This document shows, one piece after another, positions 1-10,734 of a stretch of 64,000 nt of DNA (positions are counted from its first letter, which is position 1; each line of letters opens with the position of its first letter). A program made the position numbers and the translations under genes. Under the pieces are notes generated by a model. The model saw only the letters and a program-made list of their open reading frames with translations, did not search any database and was not told the origin of the DNA. The stretch comes from Meconema thalassinum (taxonomy: Eukaryota; Arthropoda; Insecta; Orthoptera; Tettigoniidae), in the NCBI GenBank assembly GCA_946902985.2, contig OX336389.2, positions 981,706,482-981,770,481 of the forward strand, read 5' to 3'.

Positions 1-339
1 ACCATAGTTTACAACCATATAATCTCTTTAAAGTACAATCTACGGATAGCTATCACCATTTAGCATTTCACCTAACATATATACTGCATTTAGCATACAC
101 TGACAGTTGCAGTACCAATACTGCAACTAAATAATTGTACATATTGTAAATATTTTCACCTGTATTTCAAACATAGATTTTGTAGCCTAAGTGTAATGGA
201 TCTGATGATGATCGCTTGACGATCGAAACTGGTCATCCTAGTGTTTTATTAATCTCATGTAATTTATTTCAGGATTAGGGCATAACCCATCTCTTTTGGG
301 TACATTCGTGTTGACCGACTGAAAAGCACTAAACTCTTG
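1..339 (+). mobile_element. 3' terminal piece of a Penelope-like element (PLE)
   Basis: These bases are repeated, inverted and about 95% identical by eye, at 44,286-44,636, which is the 3' end of a recognisable Penelope-like element. The copy runs off the left edge of the window and ends at AAACTCTTG near 339, where similarity between the two copies stops. It contains a hammerhead-like motif (198-238) in the sense orientation. PLEs are known to carry hammerhead motifs in their terminal repeats. The coding part of this copy would lie to the left of the window. Confidence 0.8.
198..238 (+). ncRNA. hammerhead-like ribozyme motif (PLE type, minimal stem III)
   Basis: Visible in order: stem I strand GGAT, core CTGATGA, a hairpin GATCG-CTTGA-CGATC (stem II), core GAAA, a two-base-pair stem III (AC/GT) with a TG loop, the cleavage triplet GTC, and the closing stem I strand ATCC. 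Predicted cleavage is after C234. Very short stem III is typical of hammerheads in Penelope-like retroelements. One unpaired T (209) sits between CTGATGA and stem II, which departs from the canonical core and could lower activity. An identical-length motif is at 44,387-44,427 on the other strand. Confidence 0.72.
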
Positions 340-1235
340 TTTACTAAGGCAACACTAAAAATATGGCTTCAAACACCACAACACTTTGGAAATTAATAAT
401 TTTTATACTATTTTTTTGAAACTGGTCTCCACAGCTGCTTTATTGTCTCTCTATTTGTTTTATGCTCAATTAGTTGTTCATCTGCAAAAAAAAAATACAT
501 CGATACCATTAAGTCACTGAATCACCTTCCAATAATGCACTAATGATAATAATCCATTCCATAACATTGTTAAAAAACAAATGGCATACCTTTTCTTACT
601 CGTTCTTGAAAATAGGATTTTTTAAATTAATTAATTATTTATTTAATTAATTAATTAGCAACACGCTCACGCGAATGTCCGTTCGTCTCCATCAAAGGAT
701 ATCTTGCGACTAATTGCTGTGTTGGTCTGCCTCAGTGGATATATGTGTCTATGAATTGTCAGCACATTATTTTCTCACACTGTAACAAAACACATTGCTA
801 GCAATGACTAGCTTAGATAATTGTCCACATTAATGCTTCACATACGCCTACATGACCCGACTGTGCACACCTTGTGCATTTCGACGCAATGCTCTCAAGC
901 CAGAATAACCTTGGGCCATAGTGTCAAGTTAATGACTGACTGCAAAACAGAAGCTGTTATCTCGCACGGTCCAACCTACACAGGTGCAGAGTCAACCTTT
1001 CCCACGCACTCGGGGGCCCACGGCATTCTCGTCACGATAAGAGAGTGAGACTAGCTCCCTGGAGCTGTGGTCAGCCTCAAGACTTCAAATTCTCTTTACG
1101 CTATGATTCAAAGCAAGCAAGCGGCCCCTCTACATCCCAGTAAAGAGGACGATGAGAAAAAAACATGATCTCCATCATACCCATATCTCGTCCCGTTTTC
1201 AAAATATCTCCAAATAACAAAATAAAAAACATAGG
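340..1235. other. unassigned AT-rich sequence
   Basis: No supported gene. The only clear structure is a TTAA/ATTA-rich near-palindrome at about 624-658. A short open frame at 821-1048 has no recognisable domain and no conserved neighbour and is not called. Confidence 0.5.
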
Positions 1236-1239
1236 TTAA

Positions 1240-2035
1240 ACCCAAGAAAAACATGCACAGGTTTTCACCTAGAGACTTGAAATTTATGGTGCGGGTAGAG
1301 GGGGAAATACCAATCATTCATGTCAAACAAACGTTTTTACCAACTTCACCGTTTCCAAAATAGTGACCATTTTTCAAAATTCATTTTCATTTGTCCTGAA
1401 GACCTGAAACTTGGTTTCTACCTAGAGGGGCTAGGGACCTTTCATTTATGTCAAACAAACCTTTTTCTCATCTTCACCGTTTCCAAAATACAGACAATTT
1501 CAAAAACCAAACATTAAAAATATTTAAATTACCAACTCTCATTAAGAGCAAAGAGGACGTCATCCGAACGCCAACAACACCTCATTCGTTAAAATCCGAC
1601 CATGCGTTCGCGAATTATCGCCAATGTTCGCGAGAAAGTAGGCTATCATTTTGTTTTGTCCTACACACTTAAAACTTGCTGTCGGCCTAGAGGGTATAGG
1701 GACCTTTCATTGACGTCAAACGAACTTTCTTCCAAAATTCACCGTTTCCAAAATAGTGCCAATTTCAAAAACAAATATTTTCAAAAAATTGTTTTAAAAA
1801 TACCAGCACACATTCTTAGCAAAGAGGACGTCACCCCAACGCCAACAACACCTCGTTCGTTAAAATCCGATCATGTGTTCGGGGGATATCGGCAAAGTTC
1901 GTATGAAAGTAGGAGAGTGATTAGAACCGCCATTCTAGCATTACTCACATCCAAACATACAATCCCCTCTGCCCTCTCACCTCACCAGACACCGGCCATG
2001 TGTTTCAGCTACAATAGAGATCCTGTACCCCAAAT
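1240..2035 (+). repeat. module repeat family, locus 1
   Basis: Consists of several diverged ~100-150-bp modules. Each has a fixed order of short motifs: GACCTGAAACTTGG, then AGAGGGG.TAGGGACC, then TTTCATTTATGTCAAACAAAC, then CACCGTTTCCAAAATAG. Some modules end with a second block containing AGCAAAGAGGACGTCA and a CCGATCATG.GTTCG motif. The same modules occur in the centre of the palindromic element (35.2-37.0 kb) and at 53.1-54.1 kb. Short open frames through them are not conserved in frame, so I read this as non-coding repeat. Confidence 0.8.
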
Positions 2036-2285
2036 ATAGATACGTGAATTCCGTCCTCTCGCTAGTATCGGTTGATCAAATTTTTTTTGCTGATGATGAA
2101 TTTCAGCCAGATTAGAGTTGTTGATTATTTTGGGGCTTTGAGACATCGTGGTCATGTCGCCTCGTGTACTTGGGTGTGTGTAGAAGCAGTCTGATAACCT
2201 GTGCCACTGTGATGTCTGTACTTGTGTGTGTACTAGTAATCGAGGTAGGATTTGGGTAAGAAGTGGCCGTGGCTTTAAGTTAGTT

Positions 2286-2790
2286 ACCATCCAAGGTATT
2301 GCCTCAAGTAGAAAGGGGAAACCACTTCCAGGATGATATCGTCATCCGCTTTATAAGTGAGAGTGGATTAGGGCCAGTTATCTAAATTTTCCAGTGTACA
2401 TTGACTGAAAGATTTGCTAATTTTTGAATTCTGAATGTTTGTTTTACCGTAATTTTTGTTTATTATTTTTAGTTTGAGTTATTTTTTTGTTTTATACATT
2501 TTTCGATATTTTCATGTTAAGTGTCCACCTCTAAATGCATAATTTCATTCTAAATTTGTATATATTAATATGTGTTAAAAGGGGCCGATGACCTCGTAGT
2601 TCCGCCTCTTAAAACCTCAATAACTAACTATCCACTTCCAGGATGGCTAAGGTAGGAACGAAACCACCTCTTCTCAGTTTTGCCTCACGAGGCTGAGTGT
2701 ACCCCGTTCCAGTCCTCGGACCAGAATTAAATTCCCTGGTAACCCGGGAATGCTAGCTACTGCTATTTACACGAGTAAAATCTTGGTGAA
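2286..2790 (-). mobile_element. tRNA-derived SINE (family A), split by a later insertion
   Basis: Read on the minus strand, 2,646-2,790 and 2,286-2,321 match the body and 3' part of the SINE copies at 3,215-3,455 and 7,450-7,690, including the blocks CTCAGCCTC and CATCCTGGAAGTGG. The two pieces are separated by 296 bp flanked by a 14-bp direct repeat, so a retroelement fragment inserted into this SINE. Confidence 0.78.
2336..2631 (+). mobile_element. 5'-truncated retroelement 3' end inside a SINE
   Basis: Flanked by perfect 14-bp target duplications CCACTTCCAGGATG (2,322-2,335 and 2,632-2,645). The insert is AT-rich and ends in a GGGGCCGATGACCTC... block followed by a CTAACTA tail. This looks like the 3' untranslated end of a non-LTR retroelement inserted by target-primed reverse transcription. 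There is no coding sequence in the fragment. Confidence 0.75.
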
Positions 2791-3214
2791 CGAGCTGCAG
2801 TACGAGGACTAGAAAAATTACATTAATACAGTATTTAATTATTAATAATTATGATGAAATTAATGATGATGGCGTTCCAAACAACTGCCCGAGCAAAGAA
2901 AATTGAAATATGCGAAGTAAGAGAGTGAGCAATAGGTGGGGTTCGATACCTGGTACGCTCGTACGACAGTCGAGTGCTCGACACATTCCGCCAGATAGAC
3001 TTTTTTTTTTCTATAGTTGTGTACATATTTTATCTACCGGTTAAGATAAAGTGCTTATTTATACTCTCCTGTGATAAGTGAAATTCACGAATTCTAATAC
3101 AAACATATTATAATATACAGAGATATTGAGAACTGGTAAAATATTTCGTTTGGGAATCCATTTTGGATTGGTTAATATGCAAGCTACGGGGTTTTGTACC
3201 AGTAAATAAATATC
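2791..3214. other. unassigned sequence
   Basis: No gene or named repeat recognised. It contains a run of ten T near 3,001 and AT-rich stretches. Confidence 0.4.
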
Positions 3215-3455
3215 ATGTCTCCGAGGTGTAGTGGTCAGCGTGCTTAGCTGCCTCCCTGGAGACTCGAGGTTCGATTCCCGACTCTGCCACGACATTTGAA
3301 AAGTGGTATGGGGATTGGAACGGGGTCTACTCAGCCTCGGGTGGCCCAAATGAGTAGAGGGGGTTCGATTCTCACCTCAGTCATCCTCGAAGTGGTTTGC
3401 CGTGGTTTCCCACTTCGTCTTTGGGCAAATGCCGGGATGGTGCTGTACCGTTATT
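3215..3455 (+). mobile_element. tRNA-derived SINE (family A)
   Basis: The head resembles a tRNA gene: an A-box-like GTGTAGTGGTCAGCG followed by a B-box GAGGTTCGATTCCCG. A conserved body follows (AAAAGTGGTATGGGGATTGG, CTCAGCCTCGGG, GGTTTCCCACTTCGTCTT, GGGCAAATGCCGGGATGG). The body is shared with copies at 7,450-7,690, 2,286-2,790 (minus) and inside each palindrome arm, so this is a SINE and not a tRNA gene. Confidence 0.85.
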
Positions 3456-5604
3456 TTATAGTCCTGGGTTCATAATATTCTCGAGCAATGCAATACGACT
3501 CTGTAAGACGTAAGACAACGAAGTATTTGTTACGTCACCAGCAGCTGAGAATGCAGCGGGGTAGATTGCCGAACCCCTGTGGCAGTTTCAAGTTCTCGGC
3601 GGACGAACACGAAGGGAGGCGAAGCTTGTAGCTCAAGTTAGCAGCCGTCGATATTCAGATTATTCATATCGAAACACACTCCTGAAACATTATTATACTG
3701 ATTATGAGGAATTAGAGCTGTTTGTGCAGTTTCTTCTATATAAGATGTTATGATATTGGCATAAAGTTTATACAATTGTATTTTTATTGAGATTAACGCT
3801 GTGTGAGGCTTAAGATGTATTTATCAGCATGCATATGCGATTAACATCGACTTCCGATGCACCGTGGTGGGGAAGTGGTATTTACTTGTAACCTGCATTC
3901 ACAGAAGGAGAGTTAGATTTTTACGTGTCTCGGTCCGATACACTTCGGGAGTGATCTGTGCATTTTTAAACGTGTGCCGGCGATGATGATCGCTGTGATA
4001 GTTTCGTGTGACGGAGGAACATTGCATATTCTGATACTTGTGAATATTAAGAAAGTAAGGCGAGATAGGACTTAACAAATTTTCAGTCAATCTCACGTGA
4101 AGATTGCGTGCACGAACACTTACAACAAAGATTCGCATACGCGCATTGATACTTATAATAAGCAACTTCTGCTTGTGATACGCTACAACGGACTTGTATT
4201 TTTATACTACATGCAAATGATATCAGCTGAGATAATGAATTTGAGCACAGTCTGCGACGAAAGAACCCCAATTATAAAGACATTTCTCCAATTTTACGTT
4301 ATGTTCACGATTAAGACGTCGGGAGGAATAGCTTTAACGAGAAAAGAATCTGTAGCCATGTCCGGCTAAATTATAATATGAACACTTCATACAGAGCGTA
4401 AGCATGAATATTTCGTGAGTAACTACTGCTGCCTACAAACTTGAGAAGCACATTTGAAGCAGCTTAACACATTTCGAATATGAATCTCAAAATTCTTGAA
4501 ACCATGAAGAAGGTGGATACAATCCACGGTAATGATCGAATACCGAGAGGCTACTACAAGATGATGAACTTCATACAAGCGAGAGAGGGTCTACAATCAA
4601 ATGCAGGAGGTCATTACCGTTGCGGTATTGCAGTCCAGTTTCGAGGTTGGAGCCAGAAGAACGTGAGAGGTGTCCCAGTTCGAATCGCGGATGGCTGGAT
4701 TGGCATACTTTACCACAGTATGATTTGGAAGTCGAGACCAGGGCATGTATTTCTATTATATGTCAACTCAGAGAATCGTCTGAAGGTAGAAGCAAATCCG
4801 TCTTTTAAGTACAGGGTGCCAGGAAATGTTCTCCGCAGTGGCTACGTGAAGCTGCGAGAGGTTGCGCCATCAGTTTAGTTTGCAGCACAATGTCCTTGAT
4901 AGGGTGAAGGCCACATGTGTGGGCTGTCGAAATCGTCAGTGCGTATAGTTAGAGTTTTGGAAGAGTGCAACAGTATGTTATAAATGGCTGTGGTGAGTAT
5001 AAAGTTTACTGTTCGTTTGTTACGATACAAGCGACAGCCGTGCTGCCAACGTAACCGCTAACGTAATCTATCGCAGCAGCTTGTAGGCGGAGAACATTCT
5101 CTGGCGCCCTGCAGTAGCAGAATACGGTATTCTAAAGTAACCATGATTGCCATTCTTTCTTTTCGTTTAGTATGATTGAGGTTAGGTCCAGGTTCGATGT
5201 CTGTTTCGTGACTGGCCTCATTTTCAATCGGATTTTGGTTCGAATAACGAATGCATCCATTTTTCAATTTTGACTTTCGTATTTACTTTTAAGATAAATA
5301 TTTTGCGTTTTTTAAATTCCATTATATGATATGAATATTTTTCACTGTGTGAAGAGGATCGATAGGATGAAGTCTTACGTATTTTCCATGAAGATTAATT
5401 TAATATGTAATTATTTTTAATATTGTTAGGATTTTGATGAACTTTTCGAGTGTTATCTCGAAACCAAGGTTTTCATCTGCGTTAATGCCGATAGTTATTT
5501 GTTGAGGAATTATCTTTGAATATCACACTCATGAGTTCTCTAGTAGGATTGATCATTCTCAATTTTTGAAGATATTATTTATTCTTATGAATGACTTGTA
5601 TTAG
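3456..5604 (+). repeat. diverged copy of a large repeat, upstream part (copy a)
   Basis: No supported gene. Parts of this stretch align loosely, in the same order, with 9,270-10,730; the clearest match is 4,560-4,810 against 9,970-10,200, both ending GAAGGTAG. An open frame of 132 codons at 4,480-4,878 lies in the matching stretch, but the partner copy has no equivalent frame, so it is probably chance. The stretch may be the 3' internal part of the same retroelement whose terminal part follows at 5,605-7,165. Confidence 0.45.
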
Positions 5605-7165
5605 CAGTGATTTCTAATGAATCAACAGTCTCCTAACTTTAAATGTTACCTGGATTCATGGTGTAGAAATCATTGTTGGTATTTTACGAATTCATTTGAG
5701 TGGATCGTTTTCACTTCTTATGGATGCCGCATGTATTGCGTGCATGGAGAATTTCCTGATATAGGGTTGATTAATATTCATCGTTGGAACTTATTGAAGC
5801 GAGAATTGAATTCCGATGAACATTCAGTTTTTTAACATGATTCCCAAGACAGAGTTTGAGAGTTGATAAGTATTTTTATTAATATGTGACAAGGAATATT
5901 CTTGTAAGGCAAAGCTATTATATTTCAGTGGGATATAATTGATAGTCCATATTTAACGATTTAAGCAATGTGCAAAGGTATTAAACATTTTTGATGGCAC
6001 GATGAGCTGTGCGATAGTTAAAATGATACTCGATACGTTTAAAAAGTTTATTGGTTACCATAAGGTGTTGATTAATTATGCAAATCTGTGGATATTACTT
6101 GGTATTTAAGAATACAGTACTAGTTGAAGTACAAGTCAAATTGAGCTAATGAGAGCCAATTTTGGGAAGATTTTCAATGGAATCTTCAAAGGAATGTTTA
6201 TGGTATTAATCCATATGCGGATGAAATGTGAATGTCAGGTGTGACATTAATTGTTGTCGAATAGTATCATAGTGGATTTACGTAGTAATGAAGTGTTTGT
6301 AAAGAAATTATTCGAAGCTTCGGTTGAAAATAGTTGAATGGAAAATATTTAATGAATCCAAATTGAAAGTTTAATTAACGATGCCAGCTGGGATATTTTA
6401 GTCATTCTTATTATATATATATATATTGATTGGTGGATGAATAGTCTTCTTAGCTTCAGTGCTTGGTTGATTTACACTGGATATGACTAATATGAATTCA
6501 ACGAAATTTAACACAGGATAACATGCAAGTGTGGATGATGATAGCGATAAGTTAATTGCAGATACACTTAAGGGTGAACGACGGAAGATGTAAATTTGTT
6601 AATTTGGAATTTATTATCAACATGCGGTAATTTCTACCATGGAATGTCTGCGCTAATGATCCACTAGGCTTTTCTTGGATCATTCTTGTTGTATATATAG
6701 TTTTGTTTGATAGATGTGATTAGGACATCAGCATCGGTAGTTGCGATGGAGACTGTGTGCAGCATTTGATTAATCGATTTTCTCGATTCTTTTGAGTCAG
6801 GATATTTCTTTCAGTGACATTGCTACTTTTGTAATGTCGTTTGTGAATAAATTTTTGTAATTTGATTTTAATCCTTTTGACGTGATATTTTATAAAGGTG
6901 ATGGAAGGTTGCGTTCAGATGGCCATTGCTGGGTGTTTTCTGGAGTTTTCCACACTCTTGAGATTTTTATTTAATTGGAATCTTGTGTTCTCTGAGCATC
7001 TTATGTTTTTCTTCGCTGTGGTCTTTCTTAATGCCACCTTGTTAGGAATAACTTGTGCCATATTATCCCTTCTACTTGTTGGTAGGATCTGGGGGGTTTT
7101 CTAGCCGGGGATTTTCAGGTTCTACGATCCAGCTACCATCGTGGGATTTCGACAAGTATTGGTAG
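5605..7165 (+). repeat. large dispersed repeat, LTR-like part (copy a)
   Basis: Diverged homologue of 10,735-12,285 (same orientation) and 7,726-9,205 (inverted). All three end in the same block: GTTGGTAGGA.CTGGGGG, a short gap, then TTTTCAG.TTCTACGATCCAG. An AATAAA-containing T-rich stretch precedes the end in each copy. The TGGTAGGA.CTGGGGG block could be a primer-binding site following an LTR, but I could not fix the LTR ends or the tRNA. Confidence 0.55.
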
Positions 7166-7182
7166 GTAATACGGGTACAGTA

Positions 7183-7440
7183 CCTACCGTCAGGCCACGG
7201 CCGCCTCATTCCTTCCTTGTCTATTCCTCCCATTTCTTCCTGCCCCATCCCTCATGAGGCCCCCTATTCGCTTTGCAGGTGAGGCCGCCTGGGTGAGGCG
7301 CTAGTCCCGCCTTCACAGTTGTATCCTCCGACCCGATGTCTAACTGCCCGTAGAGGCGGTAAAGGTGGGATCCCTCGCTGAGTCCGTGAGAAAAGCCTAC
7401 TTGGAGGGTAAACTGACTACGACGACGAAAATAAATATCA
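7183..7440. repeat. SINE-associated repeat block
   Basis: A GC-richer block containing GGCCGCCTCATTCC, CCCCCTATTCGC and GAGGCCGCCTGGGTGAGGCG, ending in AAATAAATATCAT. The same AAATAAATATCAT lies immediately before the SINE at 3,215, which suggests a composite SINE unit. There is no open frame with recognisable features. Confidence 0.4.
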
Positions 7441-7449
7441 TTAAGGCGG

Positions 7450-7690
7450 TTCATGGCTCGCCTCCGTGGTGTAGTGATCAGCGTGCTTAGCTGCCAGCCC
7501 GGAGGTCCGAGGTTCGATTCCCGGCTCTGCGACGAAATTTGAAAAGTGGTATGAGGACTGGAATGGGGTCTACTCAGCCTCCGGTGGTCCAAATGAGTAG
7601 AGGGGGTTTGATTCTCACCTCAGCTATCCTCGAAGAGGATTTCCGTGGTTTCCCACTTCGTCTTCGGGCAAATGCCGGTATGGTACTGTG
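7450..7690 (+). mobile_element. tRNA-derived SINE (family A)
   Basis: Second complete-looking copy of the SINE seen at 3,215-3,455. It has an A-box-like GTGTAGTGATCAGCG, a B-box GAGGTTCGATTCCCG, and the same body with CTCAGCCTCCGG and GGGCAAATGCCGGTATGG. It differs from the first copy at many positions, so it is not a recent duplicate. Confidence 0.85.
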
Positions 7691-7725
7691 CCCGTTTAAC
7701 ACTTACCAATACCTGTTAAATCCCA

Positions 7726-9205
7726 CGAAGAACACTGGATCGTAGAATCTGAAAATGCCCGACTAACACCCCCAGTTCCTACCAACAGGTGAAGGAAGTA
7801 TAAAGGGTGCATATCAACTAACCAAGATTGTGCAAAGACAGACCAAAGTTCACACGAAGAAACTAGCTCAAGTCTAAAAGGCATTACTCGAGACTCAAAT
7901 AAGATAAGAAACTTAAATCAGAGGAGTGATAATGGTTAAGGAAAAACACATTGGTCTTCTCGACACTACCTTATATGATTAATATGAATTGTTACTCTCG
8001 GATCAAATTACTGTAAAATAAAATTTATTAAAGAAAAAGTAAATCTCAGAAGTTATCACCTCACCTTCAAATCGTCAAAATGACGAAAAATACGAAAGAA
8101 CACCAAAGTGTCAAACGAAGCTCCAAATCTAGTTCGACAAGACACGAACTAACACTCACAAGACTCAGTAATGCATACTGATATATCGTTGAAATAACGA
8201 TCTCTTAAATGTTATAGACTGTGAATTCAATCCACCAAATTACATATTACATTACCCTAATTTACATTATATACAACAAATTAATATGTACACAGGTTTT
8301 AAATTGTTTCTTCCTGAAACACTTTTCAATAAATATCTTCAACATCCATATTTTTATGGTCAATCCAATATATTAATGTCACTTCCGATATGATTTAATC
8401 AAGTCACTAAGCTCAAATTTTTATTACAAATCGTGGTATACGATAATAAAGAAAAAATGATTCAGAATAAATTACTTGAATGGATTTGTTCTCGCGAAAT
8501 CCCTGGTAACAGACAAGGGTCTCCTTCAATTACATCAAAAATGAAGTGGAAATAAATTATTACCACAGCAAATATCTAGATAGATATTACCTACAATTAT
8601 TCGAAACATCACACGTCATACGATGACGTAGTCTCAAGAGACATAATTATGCACTCCATGTACATCCACATACCTTCGAAATACTTAACATAAGTGTCTT
8701 ACAACACCAAGGAAAAATCCTCCAAACTTCAGCTATGCTCATTCAGATACTTGTACAACACACTGTACTTCATTCAAATACACATTAAACTTTCTTAATA
8801 AACATCACTCTCATAGTGATCATAAAACTTCCTATAGCTTTGCACTTATATTATTCGTAGTTACATATATCCACAAACTCATTATTCCATTTTCAATTAT
8901 GCTTCAATTATATTTCAACACCTTGCCTACTTATCGTGAGAAATCTTGATTACATTACCATCCAAGAATTAAACTGTTTCACAATGTAATAAATATACAT
9001 CTTCAAACTGTACTTTGGGAATTATTATGGATTTGAGAAAAATGGCGATCAGAATTAAATTCCAGTTTGCAAAAAAAAAAAAAAAAAAAAAAACAACGTT
9101 GTCACAAAACAATAAAATCTCCAACGAGAATAAGATAAGACAAATCTAATCTATAACAAGTTGATAAGAAAAATTAAAGTTAATCAAGAATGAGGAAAAT
9201 TCTCA
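7726..9205 (-). repeat. large dispersed repeat, inverted copy (copy b)
   Basis: On the minus strand this aligns along its length with 10,735-12,285, roughly 70-75% by eye. Clear blocks include GAATTTTCCTCATTCTTGA at the start, TGGAATTTAATTCTGAT, GAATGAAGTACAGTGTG, GAGACTACGTCATCGT, GTAGTGTCGAGAAGACCAATG, and GATTCTACGATCCAGTGTTC at the end. A run of A at about 9,070-9,093 interrupts the match. Together with copy c it forms an inverted repeat with a 1.5-kb spacer. Confidence 0.8.
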
Positions 9206-10734
9206 ACTGTCAGCCACGTCATGGGGCGATCGACCTCCCAAGATGAACCAAACGACATGAAGCTGGACAGTCAAGGCCGAGTGACGTCAGGTGTAGTCGT
9301 GGGGGAGGCTGGCGCTGGGCAGTTTTGTCATCGAGACTCACTTGTGATTTCTTGAGCCGGGCGGATCGCTCTTGTTTATACGAGTGGAATCGTGCCGCGC
9401 GGTGTTCTTACTGTGTCTTTCGTAAGTTCCATTGATTGGACTTGATCTCTCCGTCGACAATTGCGGACTTGTTTGAACTTATAAAAATGCAGTGTATTAA
9501 GTTTCTCTACGCAACGTGAAGAGAACTCTGATTATTTCAAGCATTAGTAGTAGCTTGTTCAATGTGCATGCTACAGCTCTCGCAGCATTGTCACGCACTA
9601 CAACTAATCTACGTGGACATACTTTATGCAACCTGTTCTGAACTCAGAATTGAAGTGAACTTAGATATTTGAATGCTTCTCGAATATTCTTCAGAATACA
9701 ATATGCATAGCAAATTGCTATCGAAAGGAATAACCTTATGGTTTTCTGACTATATTATCATGCACGCTTAAGTATTAATACAAGGACATAGTATGCAGAA
9801 CTGGAGCATCGACTACGTAAAGTAAGCGTGATATACAACTTCGCCATAGATGTTTCTAGAACGGTTTCTGATCACGTTCGCCATGAAATATAATTCTTTC
9901 GAATTCATGGATGAGACTGGAGTGAACCACGGATATACTTCAAAATTACGCTGCTGCTACCATATAAAGATCGTCTTTGAAGCGAGTAGGAGTTTACAAT
10001 AGTTTTGTATGATCTCTCAGAATATACCGTATTTGGTGTATAGTCCCCAGCCAGGAAGGAACCGAGAGGAGACGTGTACCAGGTTCGAGACCAGGATGAT
10101 GGATTCGTATACTGATGGCCAGTATATTTTTGGAAACCAGACTCGGGTATTTGTTCCGAATGACGCCTCTTCATCGTCCAGCTCAAGGTAGACGTCTGAC
10201 ATCTTTCGGTAGAAGTTGAGCATTGATATTTTGTTGTTGTCAGTTGCCAATTTTTGTAATTAGAATATTTGATGACGGGATTTTAAGCCTGATAATTCCT
10301 TGTCAGTCTTGGTCTCAGATTCTATTTCTTTTCGTTCGTTTGACGAACATATACTTTTCATGTCTTTTTAGGATATGCTACTTCCTTCTTTGTTTTTGTG
10401 TTTAATTCAATTTTAACGTAACATGCTTGCGTTTAGTATAAGTGATTTAAGCATTCTTGCATCGTCATGTTTTTGTTATTTCGGCTCCCAGTAAGTTATT
10501 TTCTACGCATTTGAATTCGTTAGACGTTGGGATGAATTTGAATTTCATGGTTATATGATGGTTATTGAGAAATGTGGTGTCGACCATTCCATTTTCACAG
10601 GATCCCATTTCTTGATTGAGACAGTCCATTCTATGAAAAACCCTAATGTTTCACTGGTGTATAACTCTGTTATCCGGGTATGACTCATGGTGTAGGGGAT
10701 TTCTTAGTTTGTTCAGCTTTTCTGGAGATGTGAA
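9206..10734. other. spacer between inverted repeat copies b and c
   Basis: Non-coding as far as I can see. The part from about 9,270 on has loose similarity to 3,880-5,600, so it probably belongs to the same repeat unit as copy c and is simply missing from copy b. Short open frames at 9,905-10,250 on both strands have no recognisable domain. Confidence 0.45.

Noticed and set aside
3220..3300. tRNA gene
   Set aside because: A- and B-box-like sequences are present here and at 7,455, 15,900 and 56,595. All are heads of SINEs with conserved non-tRNA bodies, and I could not form a full cloverleaf with an anticodon stem.
4480..4878. 132-codon gene
   Set aside because: The homologous stretch at 9,900-10,200 has no matching frame, so the frame is not conserved between copies of the repeat.
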